NCBI GenBank assembly: GCA_947492385.1
Contig: CANLMX010000013.1
Coordinates: forward strand, 1 to 52,769
Direction of reading: 5' to 3'
From: Planctomycetaceae bacterium
GTDB taxonomy: Bacteria; Planctomycetota; Phycisphaerae; Phycisphaerales; SM1A02
DNA: 52,769 nt
Part shown: piece by piece, positions 8,012-15,130 of the stretch
How positions within the stretch are numbered: position 1 is the stretch's first letter
Layout of the letters: each line of letters starts with the position of its first letter
Made by a program: the position numbers and the translations under genes
The notes under the pieces: model-generated
The model's database searches: none
What the model saw: the letters and a program-made list of their open reading frames with translations, nothing else
Told to the model about the DNA's origin: nothing

Positions 8012-9463
8012 TCAGGTGCCCCGCCGGAAGGTCCCGAGGTCGACCACGACGGGGCCGTGCCGGTAGAAGTCGGCGTTCATCGTGTCGCGCCTGATGAAGG
8101 TGAACACCAGGCAATTCGCGCGGGTCGAGTTGGCGTACGCAAAGTCGCCCATGTGCGGGCCCGCGTAGCTGCCGTTCTCGTAGTCCTGCGCGTGCAGGTG
8201 GAAGTGGAAGAGCGCCGTGTACCCCTGGTCGAAGAGGTCCTGCGGGGCCTCGAAGCGCGTGTCGCTGCCCGTGATCCGCGGGCGGACCTCGACCACCTGC
8301 CAGTTGCCGGCGTCGTCGATGCGGACCACTCCGCCGTACTCGGTGCGGCGGTCCTGCTGGTCGCGGTCGCCGATGTCGAACAGCGTGGCCCGCACGGCGG
8401 GGTCGTCGAGCATCTTCAGCGCCAGGTTGCACGCGACGAGGTCGATCCACTTCACCTCGTCGCGCTGCATGCCGAGCGCCTCGGTCCGCTTGCCGCCCGT
8501 GTCCCATCCGGTGAAGTTCGCGCCGTACTTGGATGCATCGCGCGTCTTCAGCCGCACCATCAGGTCGTCATAGAGCTGCTCGCGCGTCTGGGCGAGCAGG
8601 CTCGGCTCGTACCGGAACGCGGCCATCGCAACCGGCACGCCGCGTAGTTCGAACGCGGACTTCTGCGCCTCGGGCACCGCGCGAAGGGCCTCGCCCGCGA
8701 GCTTCCAGTACGCGGGAGAAGCCGTCTGCCGCAGCTTCGCGAGCCACAGCAGTTCCTCGCGCGTCTCGGGCAGGATCCCGAGGTCGTCGACGAGCTGCTT
8801 GATGTCGCGAAGCATCACGTCATCCGGGCGCACCGAGCTCGAGGTCACCAGCTGCTTCAGCCGGTCGCGCTCACCGATGCGCATCAGCAGTTCCCACGTG
8901 CGCGCGCGCAGGCTGGCCTGCCGCAGCGGGTGCGCCTCGTTCATCACCGCAAACAGCGCGTCGCCCACGCGGTCGGCGCCGTACAGCGCCGCCATCGCCT
9001 GGTACTCCGGGCGCTCACGGTCGTCGACGCCCCACACCGGCACGGGGCCCGCCCACGAGTTGACGATGACCGTGGTGAAGTCCTTCAGGTCGCGCGCACC
9101 GACCTGCTCGAGGATCCACCGGCGGAACTCGAACGAGTCCATCCGCACGATGTTGGTCTCGAGCGCCTCGCGCAGCCCCTTCGGGTCGTCCACGACCAGC
9201 AGGTTGAACGCATCCTGACGCGTCGCAAGGTTGTAGCCCTGGCCGAAGATGATGCGCCGGACGGCGCGCTTGGCGTCGTCGGAAATCGGGCGCGTTCCCT
9301 CACTCAGCTTCCGGATGGCCCCCTGCGTCTCCTCGCCGACGCTGGCCGGGTTCGCGAGCACCGCCATCGGGTCCTGGACCGCTCGGGCACAGGCGACGGA
9401 CAGCAACGCGACCAACGACACCGTCGCCGCCTGTCGGACGGCACCACGCAGCGATCCTTGCAT
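8012..9463 (-). CDS. Hypothetical exported protein, possible lipoprotein
   Basis: This 483-residue protein starts with a signal-like segment (VRQAATVSLVALLSVACA) ending in a cysteine near residue 25. The lipobox (LSVAC) is imperfect, so lipidation is uncertain. The mature part is mostly helical and charged with regular Leu spacing, suggesting a helical-repeat fold, and ends with a beta-rich segment (HGPVVVDLGTFRR). I do not recognise a family. It heads the dapF-M20 unit. A -10-like TACACT lies 7 nt upstream of ATG 9463 with no Shine-Dalgarno, the same arrangement as at other operon heads in this window. Confidence 0.75.
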   Translation of the reverse strand: MQGSLRGAVRQAATVSLVALLSVACARAVQDPMAVLANPASVGEETQGAIRKLSEGTRPISDDAKRAVRRIIFGQGYNLATRQDAFNLLVVDDPKGLREALETNIVRMDSFEFRRWILEQVGARDLKDFTTVIVNSWAGPVPVWGVDDRERPEYQAMAALYGADRVGDALFAVMNEAHPLRQASLRARTWELLMRIGERDRLKQLVTSSSVRPDDVMLRDIKQLVDDLGILPETREELLWLAKLRQTASPAYWKLAGEALRAVPEAQKSAFELRGVPVAMAAFRYEPSLLAQTREQLYDDLMVRLKTRDASKYGANFTGWDTGGKRTEALGMQRDEVKWIDLVACNLALKMLDDPAVRATLFDIGDRDQQDRRTEYGGVVRIDDAGNWQVVEVRPRITGSDTRFEAPQDLFDQGYTALFHFHLHAQDYENGSYAGPHMGDFAYANSTRANCLVFTFIRRDTMNADFYRHGPVVVDLGTFRRGT

Positions 9464-9470
9464 GACCCAA

Positions 9471-9476
9471 AGTGTA
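9471..9476 (-). promoter_or_regulatory. -10 box of the 9463-dapF-M20 operon (leaderless type)
   Basis: Minus-strand TACACT is followed by 7 nt (TTGGGTC) and then ATG 9463. There is no Shine-Dalgarno in the gap. The csrA stop lies only 9 bp upstream of this box, so this promoter separates csrA from the dapF operon. Confidence 0.45.
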
Positions 9477-9484
9477 TGAAGGGC

Positions 9485-9715
9485 TCAGCCCGACTCGCCC
9501 GCCGGCCGGATCTGGCCCGCGATGCCCGGAGGCGCTTCGTCGGCCTTCAGGATCTGGTCGGCCACTTCGCGCCGGTGCACGTCGACTTCGCGCGGGAACT
9601 CGAACGCGATGCGAACGCGGTCACCCTTAATCGCCGCGATGCGGACGATGCCCAACGGGGCCGAGGGGTTGCCGATCACGACTTCTTCCCCCTCGCGGCG
9701 AGTGATCACCAGCAT
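9485..9715 (-). CDS. csrA: Carbon storage regulator CsrA
   Basis: This 76-residue protein begins MLVITRREGEEVVIGN and continues with VRIAAIKGDRVRIAFEFP and VHRREV, the conserved CsrA/RsmA core. It forms a homodimer that binds GGA motifs in mRNA loops near ribosome binding sites, altering translation and stability. The last about 20 residues (ADEAPPGIAGQIRPAGESG) form a short non-conserved tail. A strong AGGAGG ends 8 nt before ATG 9715, and its GGA could itself be a CsrA autoregulation site. It lies 630 bp downstream of mraZ on the same strand, with a structured non-coding stretch between. No FliW gene is in the window. Confidence 0.95.
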   Translation of the reverse strand: MLVITRREGEEVVIGNPSAPLGIVRIAAIKGDRVRIAFEFPREVDVHRREVADQILKADEAPPGIAGQIRPAGESG

Positions 9716-9800
9716 CGCACGAGCCTCCTGCCTGCGCCTCGCCGACCCGGGAGGGCCGTCCCGCCAGCCACCCGGTCTCGCGACCGATCCATGTGGCCTT
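9716..9800 (-). promoter_or_regulatory. csrA leader with structured GGA site and strong Shine-Dalgarno
   Basis: On the csrA strand 9798-9767 folds as GCCAC-[AUGGAU]-CGGUC-GCGA-GACCG-G-GUGGC: a GNRA-capped inner stem with AUGGAU exposed in a one-sided internal loop. The ribosome binding site CAGGAGG follows at 9730-9724. Two accessible GGA motifs in one leader fit a CsrA autoregulatory site. The fold is read by eye. Confidence 0.4.
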
Positions 9801-9988
9801 GCGGCGGAGTGCGGTGGAACTCCACCGCGCGTTGCTCAAGCGTAGCGAAGGACATCGGGTGGCCATTCGGGAACCGATGAAATTTGGGCACATCCCGGGC
9901 GGGTGGCCGCCGCCCAGCGCGGCGGGTGAACCGACCTCCCTGCACGGCCGAATCACTCGCAACCCCATGTTTGCCATGATCTTGCAGA
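9801..9988. other. Non-coding stretch upstream of csrA, no gene seen
   Basis: No supported coding frame is present. An 8-bp inverted repeat (GCGGTGGA / TCCACCGC, 9811-9828) could be an operator. A minus-strand TACGCT (9844-9839) is a possible csrA -10 box without a matching -35. Nothing else recognisable was found. Confidence 0.4.
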
Positions 9989-10300
9989 ATTTCATTCAGC
10001 AATGAAATGCCCCCGCGCCGGGCGACCGACGCGGGGGCAACGACGGAAACAGGGGGCCTTGCGGCCCGTGCCCCGCCCCCGCCAACCGTGGCGGATGCGA
10101 GGCGCACCATGCATGCCGGGCCATCCGTGGCTCGGCCGATCGATTCGACGCGCCCGTGAGGGTCGTGGTCCATTCGTGGCCATCCTTGGCCGCGGGGAGC
10201 ACGGCGCCGAAGCGCGCGTCCCGGAGCTGCCAACCGGCGATCCGTGCCGCTGGCAGTCCGTTCGTGCGAGTGCGCGTTCCTCCCGACGCACTCGCACGGA
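9989..10300 (-). ncRNA. Candidate CsrA-binding structured RNA in the mraZ-csrA gap
   Basis: Read on the minus strand, this stretch has successive hairpins with GGA-bearing loops. 10297-10264 is an 11-bp perfect stem with a 12-nt loop containing GGGAGGA. 10256-10227 has CGGC-[ACGGAUC]-GCCG within an outer CUGCCA/UGGCAG stem. 10191-10178 is GGCC-[AAGGAU]-GGCC. 10136-10115 is GCCGaGCC-[ACGGAU]-GGCcCGGC. 10094-10079 is CCGCC-[ACGGUU]-GGCGG. A 9-bp GC stem (10038-10030/10017-10009) followed by AUUUCAUU could terminate it, with an 8-bp hairpin (10008-9989) overlapping. Multiple ARGGAU-type loops are how CsrB/RsmZ-like RNAs titrate CsrA. No clear promoter was found, so it may be part of the mraZ 3' UTR or the csrA leader. 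Confidence 0.35.
10264..10297 (-). terminator. Long inverted repeat just after mraZ, possible terminator or RNA hairpin
   Basis: GTGCGAGTGCG (10264-10274) and CGCACTCGCAC (10287-10297) form a perfect 11-bp stem with a 12-nt loop, 47 bp past the mraZ stop. No T-run follows on the minus strand, so intrinsic termination is doubtful. It is also the first hairpin of the candidate CsrA-binding RNA. Confidence 0.4.
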
Positions 10301-10344
10301 AGTTCACTTGTCGGCTGGACTTGCGTCGCCAGCCTCGGCGTGGG

Positions 10345-10815
10345 TCAGGTCCCCTGGCGTTGGGCGGCGGCCATGGCCATCCGCGCGCGACGCCAGATGT
10401 CTTCCGTGGCAGGCTGGAGGCGCTCCTGATCGCGCTTCCAGGCCTCGGGATCGGTCAGTTCCAGGTGATCCCGCACGCCGAGGATCAGGATGGTTCCACC
10501 GAGCCCGAACCGCTGCAGCAACCGGTCCGGGATCCGGACCCGGCCCGCGCTGTCGAGGGGCACACGGGCCGCCTGCGAGAACACGAGCCGCTCAAACTCC
10601 TGCAAGGACGGTTCACCGACGATCGATCCGCCCAGTGCATTCGCCAGCTGGGCGAAGGTCTTCTCGGGCCAGAGCCAGAGCGAGCCGTTCGACCCAGGCG
10701 CCGCAATGAACGCCTCGCCGTGCACCTTCTCGTCGAGCACCTCGCGCAACTCTGACGGAATCGCCAGGCGTTGCTTCTGATCCAGCGTGTGCTCGTACTC
10801 GCCGAGAAATAGCAC
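10345..10815 (-). CDS. mraZ: Transcriptional regulator MraZ
   Basis: This 156-residue protein carries the two AbrB-like SpoVT/MraZ half domains: LGEYEHTLDQKQRLAIPSELR near the N-terminus and ARVPLDSAGRVRIPDRLLQRF near residue 85, each with the family's D-x3-R spacing. MraZ normally heads the division and cell wall (dcw) cluster and represses it. Here it stands alone, without rsmH/mraW or fts genes. GTG 10815 is chosen because the family starts right at the LFLGEYEHTLD strand and AAGG lies 8 nt upstream. A longer frame to GTG 10854 would start inside the promoter repeats. Confidence 0.92.
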   Translation of the reverse strand: MLFLGEYEHTLDQKQRLAIPSELREVLDEKVHGEAFIAAPGSNGSLWLWPEKTFAQLANALGGSIVGEPSLQEFERLVFSQAARVPLDSAGRVRIPDRLLQRFGLGGTILILGVRDHLELTDPEAWKRDQERLQPATEDIWRRARMAMAAAQRQGT

Positions 10816-10842
10816 GGGTTGCGCCTTGTGGAGCCGCGACAC

Positions 10843-10871
10843 ACTGTAACCCACATTGCCCCACCTTGCAA
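10843..10871 (-). promoter_or_regulatory. mraZ promoter with MraZ-box-like repeats in the spacer
   Basis: On the minus strand TTGCAA (10871-10866), a 17-bp spacer, and TACAGT (10848-10843) make a sigma70-type promoter. The spacer contains TGGGG-CAATG-TGGGT: two TGGGN boxes spaced 5 nt apart, the published MraZ operator format. A degenerate TGTG follows at the same 10-nt period. Autorepression is the natural inference. Confidence 0.6.
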
Positions 10872-10952
10872 CACACTCACCCCCAATTTCTTCACTTTTT
10901 CCGGCGCCGTCCGTGAACTTTGCGCTGATTTTCGTCGTAACTCAAGGCATGC

Positions 10953-10972
10953 CAGATTGTTGTGGCAATCTG
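10953..10972 (+). promoter_or_regulatory. Inverted repeat upstream of the flavin reductase-like gene
   Basis: CAGATTG (10953-10959) and CAATCTG (10966-10972) are perfect 7-bp arms around a 6-bp centre, in an AT-richer patch between divergent mraZ and the 11047 gene. It could be an operator or a small hairpin in the leader. No -10/-35 pair could be fixed confidently for the rightward gene. Confidence 0.3.
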
Positions 10973-11046
10973 AGATTCCGCACGCACAATGGTTCGAGGC
11001 GCGCCACTCCGCCCCACAACGGCATCGACGAAAGGACCGTGAGGAC

Positions 11047-11691
11047 GTGACCCCACGAAACCGGAACGCCTTGGATTGGGTCCCCGCCGACCCCGGGGCG
11101 GTGGCCCCGGTGGTGCAGCGCATCCCCACCGGATCCTTCATCCTGACCTCCAGCCACGCCGACCTCCGGGCCGGCGTCTCAGTCCGTTGGGTGCAGCAGT
11201 GCTCGCACCAACCGCCCATGGTGATGGTGGCGGTCACCAAGGGACACGTGTTGAGCCCCCTGATCCGGGACAGCCGAAGCTTCGCCGTGTGCCAGCTCGA
11301 TCCTTCCGACCGCACCACGGCCCGCGCATTCGACCTGCAGACGCCGGGCATCGACCCGTTCATCGGGGCCAGCGTCGATCGAACCGCGAGCGGCTGCCCG
11401 GTCCCAGCACGCGCGCTCGGCTACCTCGATTGCGAGCTTGCGCGCCACGTGGACATCGACGGTGACAGCGAGATCTACGTCGGCATCGTCCACCACGCGG
11501 CGAACCTGGCCGACCCGCGCGAACCGGGCATGTGCCTCTGCGAACGCGGCGAAGGCGCACGGCGCCCTGCCCCGACGGCCGCGCGGCGCGCGATCGTTGC
11601 ACCGAAGCCGAAGCCCGTGATCGGCAGGTTGCCCCTACGCGAGGCCGCGAAGGCCCGCGACGCCGCGAAGGCCCGCGGCCGGACGCGCTGA
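11047..11691 (+). CDS. Flavin reductase-like, FMN-binding split-barrel protein
   Basis: This 214-residue protein has the flavin reductase fold pattern: PTGSFILTSSHADLRAGVSV (the strand before the flavin phosphate site), PPMVMVAVTKGHVLSPLIRDS, SFAVCQLD, and LGYLDCELARHVDIDGDSEIYVG. It probably binds FMN and reduces it with NAD(P)H or serves a partner oxygenase. The substrate is unknown. A basic Ala/Lys/Arg-rich tail (last about 45 residues) is not part of the fold. GTG 11047 is chosen as start because AAAGGA lies 10 nt upstream and the domain begins about 12 residues later. An upstream extension would run into the mraZ promoter region. Confidence 0.75.
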   Translation: MTPRNRNALDWVPADPGAVAPVVQRIPTGSFILTSSHADLRAGVSVRWVQQCSHQPPMVMVAVTKGHVLSPLIRDSRSFAVCQLDPSDRTTARAFDLQTPGIDPFIGASVDRTASGCPVPARALGYLDCELARHVDIDGDSEIYVGIVHHAANLADPREPGMCLCERGEGARRPAPTAARRAIVAPKPKPVIGRLPLREAAKARDAAKARGRTR

Positions 11692-11712
11692 CGTCGACGC
11701 AATCGCTCGGCC

Positions 11713-11718
11713 TAGACT
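11713..11718 (+). promoter_or_regulatory. -10 box of the amidohydrolase gene (leaderless type)
   Basis: TAGACT is followed by 8 nt and ATG 11727, with no Shine-Dalgarno. A possible weak -35, CTGACG (11688-11693), overlaps the stop codon of the preceding gene with a 19-bp spacer. Confidence 0.5.
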
Positions 11719-11726
11719 TCCCGCCG

Positions 11727-12842
11727 ATGCGCAGCCTCGCACCGGCCTCGGGACGTTTCGCGAACCCGTCCAACCGCTTCGGTGCCGACTACCGGGCCGA
11801 GGCCGCGGCGATGGGCGCGCCTCCCGTCTCAATCATCGACATCCATGCCCACGTGCACGGGCCGAACGCCGCGGCGTTGCTGCGCGATGCCATGGACCTG
11901 TACGGGATCGCGCGGATCCACTCGATGACGCGGCTGGACGACATCCCCGCGATGCGCGCCGTGATGGGCGAGCGCATCCGCTTCATCGCCGTGCCGGACT
12001 TCACGCATCCCGATCGGCTGGCCGCGCACACGAACCACTTCCTGGACCGCATCAAGGCCTTCCGCGACGAGGGCGCCGCGATCTGCAAGTTCTGGGCCGC
12101 CCCGCGTGGCATCGACTTCGGCATCGAGGCCGGCGACCCGCGGCTGCTGGCGCTCGACGCGCCGCACCGGCGCGCAGGCATGGACCTGGCCGCGTCGCTG
12201 GGCATGGCCTTCATGGTGCACGTGGCCGACCCCGACACGTGGTTCGCCACCAAGTACGCCGACCGTTCGCGCTACGGCACCAAGGCCTCGCACTACGAGC
12301 CCCTCGAGCGGCTGCTGGACGAGTACCCGGTGCCGTGGATCGCGGCGCACATGGGCGGCTCGCCCGAGGACCTCGCATTCCTGGACGGCCTGCTCGAGCG
12401 CCACCCCAACCTCTCGATCGACGCGAGCGCCACGAAGTGGATCGTGCGCGAGGTGAGCAAGCATCCCGCACCGCGCGTGCGTGCGTTCATGGAGCGCTGG
12501 CGCGGGCGCGTCCTGTTCGGAAGCGACATCGTCACCAACGAGGAACACCTCCACTCCGGCGAGAAGCAGTCGGAGATGGCAGCCAAGGCCAGCGACCGCG
12601 AGGGTGCATTCGACCTTTACGCCAGCCGGTACTGGGCGCTCCGCACGCTGTGGGAGACCCCGCATTCGATGGAAAGCCCCATCAGTGACCCGGACCTGGC
12701 GATGGTCGACCCCGCTCGATCGCCGCTGGACGCGCCGACGCTTGCTGGAAAGGCGCTTGCGGCGGACGTGCTGCAGTCGTTCTATCGAGGCGCCGCCGAG
12801 CGCGTGCTCGCTCAGGCCGGAACGCCCGCCACGATGGCGTGA
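11727..12842 (+). CDS. Amidohydrolase (amidohydrolase_2 family metal-dependent hydrolase)
   Basis: This 371-residue TIM-barrel enzyme shows the metal-site motifs of amidohydrolase_2: DIHAHVHG (HxH on strand 1), MVHVADPDTW (His on strand 5), AAHMGGSPED (His on strand 6) and VLFGSDIVTNEEH (Asp on strand 8). Relatives hydrolyse or decarboxylate varied substrates, so the reaction cannot be named. It starts 35 bp after the flavin reductase-like gene but appears to have its own promoter. Its 3' end overlaps the opposite-strand gene at 12812-13753 by 31 bp. The inserted segment rich in charged residues after the strand-8 Asp contains HLHSGEKQSEMAAK. Confidence 0.82.
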   Translation: MRSLAPASGRFANPSNRFGADYRAEAAAMGAPPVSIIDIHAHVHGPNAAALLRDAMDLYGIARIHSMTRLDDIPAMRAVMGERIRFIAVPDFTHPDRLAAHTNHFLDRIKAFRDEGAAICKFWAAPRGIDFGIEAGDPRLLALDAPHRRAGMDLAASLGMAFMVHVADPDTWFATKYADRSRYGTKASHYEPLERLLDEYPVPWIAAHMGGSPEDLAFLDGLLERHPNLSIDASATKWIVREVSKHPAPRVRAFMERWRGRVLFGSDIVTNEEHLHSGEKQSEMAAKASDREGAFDLYASRYWALRTLWETPHSMESPISDPDLAMVDPARSPLDAPTLAGKALAADVLQSFYRGAAERVLAQAGTPATMA

Positions 12843-13753
12843 AGCGCGAGCGCGCCAAGGTTCGGACGACGGGGGTCGAACGTCCGCATGCCGGCCGCGC
12901 CTGAAAGTGCCTCGGCCGCAGCCGTGCCCTCGGCGACGACGAGCGGGACGCCCGCGCGCGCCAGCAGCCGCGCGCCGACCGCATCGCCCCGCAGGATCGG
13001 CCGAAGCGAGGCGCGACCAAGCGCCGCGAAGGCCGCGTGAAGCGGGCCGGGCGTGCGCGAATCCTGGTCCATCGGGACGCGCGCGTCCATCACGAGCGCC
13101 GCATCGAGCCCGGCCACCAGGAGCTCGGGATCCTCGGCGCGTGCGTCCGGCACCATGCGCCATGCGCCACCCGCGACGCCCGACCACGCTTGGGCGCGCT
13201 CGGCGTGACGGGAACCCGGGTGCGCGATGAGCGTCATGGGTCGCCCGAGGACCGCCGCGCGCCCGACGATGTCGAGCGCCACGCGCGCGTCCGCGCATCC
13301 GGGCGGGCTGGCGACCAGGAGGCACGCGAGCCCGTCGTCCGGGATGCCCCAGTCGACACGCAGGCGCTCGCGAGTGGGCCGCGCCTCGACCGGAATCGGT
13401 GCCGGAAGTTCCTCGCCGGGCGCCACGGGCCGCGCGCCCACGATGCGTACCGCATCGAACGCGCGCGGACCAACCGCGGCCACCGCGGCACCGCGCACGG
13501 CCGGGCCGAAGGCGCGCCGGAGGGCGGCACGCGCCAGGATGGGCGCACCCATCGGGGGCGCGACCGCCGCACGCACGGGAACGCCCAGGCGCGCCGCGCG
13601 GTGCGCATCATGCTCGTTGCCCACCACCACCGCCTGCACGCCACGCTCGGACGCGTGCGCAGCCAGCATGCGCAGCAGCGGCGGCGTGGCCGCATGGCCA
13701 TCGATCACGATGGCGCGCACGGCGGAGTCGGGGACGCTTCGGGACACAGGCAT
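12812..13753 (-). CDS. Hypothetical protein, possible GT-B-like fold
   Basis: This 313-residue Ala/Arg-rich protein has no recognised family motif. The second half (from about residue 150) alternates hydrophobic strands and helices, with LACLLVASPPGCADARVAL, MTLIAHPGSRHAERA and DPELLVAGLDAALVM. This recalls the C-terminal Rossmann domain of GT-B glycosyltransferases, but the nucleotide-sugar motif is not convincing. It is the last gene of a leftward cluster, 6 bp after the 13760-14434 lipoprotein-like gene. It overlaps the end of the convergent amidohydrolase by 31 bp. Confidence 0.65.
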   Translation of the reverse strand: MPVSRSVPDSAVRAIVIDGHAATPPLLRMLAAHASERGVQAVVVGNEHDAHRAARLGVPVRAAVAPPMGAPILARAALRRAFGPAVRGAAVAAVGPRAFDAVRIVGARPVAPGEELPAPIPVEARPTRERLRVDWGIPDDGLACLLVASPPGCADARVALDIVGRAAVLGRPMTLIAHPGSRHAERAQAWSGVAGGAWRMVPDARAEDPELLVAGLDAALVMDARVPMDQDSRTPGPLHAAFAALGRASLRPILRGDAVGARLLARAGVPLVVAEGTAAAEALSGAAGMRTFDPRRPNLGALALHAIVAGVPA

Positions 13754-13759
13754 CGCAGG

Positions 13760-14434
13760 TCAGCCCTCCATCTGCGTGACGCCCTGGCCGAAGTTCATGC
13801 GCTCGTGCTTGTAGAAGAGCTTGGTGATCTGGTCGGCCAAGCGCTTCTCGAGCATGTCCTCGAGCTGGCGGCGATTGGCCGACGTGCGGTACGCGTCGTT
13901 GCCGAGCGCATTCATGTCGACGCTCACGGGGAACCCGAGCGGGTCGCCGCCGTCAGGCGGGAAGACCCGGCGCTTCTCCTTGACGTCGATCACCTTCACG
14001 CGCACCGCGGCCGTCGGCTTCGGGGTGGCGCCGTCGGGCGTGAGCGCGAACATGTCCATCTCGACGTAGAGCACGATGTCGGCGTCGACCGCATTGCCGA
14101 GCTCCTCGATCGACACGCGGCGGTTCGGGCTCTCGACGCGGCGGACGTACGCGATGAGCTCGCGGCCGCTGACGACCTCCTCGACGAGCTCCAGCGTCTT
14201 CAGCTGCTGCCCGATGTCGTCGGCGAGCTGCGAGCGCAGCTGGAGGCGGCTGATCACGTTCCGCCTGTCATCGACGAAGACGACCAGCTTCTTGTCCTCG
14301 GGAAGCGTGAACTCCGCCTCCTTCTTGCCCGGACCCTCGGCCACGTACAGCGCGGGCGTGATGATGTTGCACGCGAACGGGCCCGCGACCGCGAGCGCCG
14401 GCACCAGAAGGATGGGCGAAAGCCGGATGCGCAT
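13760..14434 (-). CDS. Hypothetical envelope protein, partner of 14438-15130
   Basis: This 224-residue protein has an N-terminal hydrophobic signal (LSPILLVPALAVAGPFACN) with a cysteine where a lipobox would end, although PFAC is not a good lipobox. The mature part has the order KLVVFVDDRRN, RSQLADDIGQQLKTLELVEEVV, VDADIVLYVEMDMF and ITKLFYKHE. The strand-helix-strand layout resembles its downstream-numbered neighbour (14438-15130), which ends with a similar KLFY motif, so the two are probably distant paralogues. A CsgG/LpoB-like fold is possible, but this is only a guess. The gene lies 3 bp from that neighbour and is clearly co-transcribed. Confidence 0.7.
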   Translation of the reverse strand: MRIRLSPILLVPALAVAGPFACNIITPALYVAEGPGKKEAEFTLPEDKKLVVFVDDRRNVISRLQLRSQLADDIGQQLKTLELVEEVVSGRELIAYVRRVESPNRRVSIEELGNAVDADIVLYVEMDMFALTPDGATPKPTAAVRVKVIDVKEKRRVFPPDGGDPLGFPVSVDMNALGNDAYRTSANRRQLEDMLEKRLADQITKLFYKHERMNFGQGVTQMEG

Positions 14435-14437
14435 GCG

Positions 14438-15130
14438 TCAGCCCTTCAGCCGCTTGTTGGGGTACTTGTCCTCGAGGTGGTCGTAGAAGAGCTTGTTCAC
14501 GGTCTGCGTGAACTTCGCGACCAGCCCAGTCTGGATCCCCTCCTCGGCGGCGCTCTCGCGGCTCAGCTCCTTCACGTCGGGGAACTTCACGGACACGCTG
14601 TATTCCTCCGCGAACGCATCGGGGTCGATCGAGTCGCGCTCGACGATGCCGATGGTGGCGCCGGCCATGCCGTCCCAGATCCACCGATTGCCCGGCGGGT
14701 GAAGGCGGAACTCGAAGATGTCGACGATCACGACGCGGTCGACGCCGAGCTCCTCGGCGATGTGCCCGAGCGGCAGCGTGTTCCAGCTCGGCGTGCGGTA
14801 CGTCCAGTTGAGCGACTCGCGCCAGTCGAGCACCTGCGCGCCGCTCACCTTCGCCCGGATGCCTGCGGCGACGTTGCCCGCGACGTTGGGCACCACGGTC
14901 GGGTACTCGTAGAGCACCCCGCGCTCCGCGTTGACGAGCACGGCGATGGTCTTGTTCTCGAGCCCGCGGTACTTGGCGAGCACCTCGACCTTCTTCTCGA
15001 CCTCGATGGCCTCGCCCACCTTCGATGCGACGCCGAAGACGCCGCAGCCCGCGAGCGACGCGAGCGACGCGGCGGCGACGAGGGCGCGAAGGCGCGAGGC
15101 GCGATCACGACGAATGAATGCGTGGATCAT
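14438..15130 (-). CDS. Hypothetical lipoprotein, partner of 13760-14434
   Basis: This 230-residue protein has an Arg-rich N-region, a hydrophobic core and a good lipobox (LASLAGC), so it should be an exported lipoprotein. Strands TIAVLVNAERGV and VVIVDIFEFRL and the helices between (VAGNVAAGIRAKV, LGHIAEELGVD) suggest a nucleotide-free Rossmann-like or CsgG/LpoB-like fold, without proof. It ends with NKLFYDHLEDKYP, similar to KLFYKHE in the next gene. ATG 15130 overlaps the TGA of the DUF2752 gene (ATGA), showing coupled translation. Confidence 0.75.
   Translation of the reverse strand: MIHAFIRRDRASRLRALVAAASLASLAGCGVFGVASKVGEAIEVEKKVEVLAKYRGLENKTIAVLVNAERGVLYEYPTVVPNVAGNVAAGIRAKVSGAQVLDWRESLNWTYRTPSWNTLPLGHIAEELGVDRVVIVDIFEFRLHPPGNRWIWDGMAGATIGIVERDSIDPDAFAEEYSVSVKFPDVKELSRESAAEEGIQTGLVAKFTQTVNKLFYDHLEDKYPNKRLKG

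Noticed and set aside
10264-10297. Considered as the side of a tRNA gene
   Set aside because: The stem is too long with a 12-nt loop; no acceptor, anticodon or T-arm can be drawn around it.
9996-10307. A 103-codon minus-strand frame in the mraZ-csrA gap
   Set aside because: Composition is Arg/Pro/Ala-rich and unlike real genes here. No Shine-Dalgarno or -10 fits its start, and the DNA is dominated by inverted repeats, so structured RNA explains it better.
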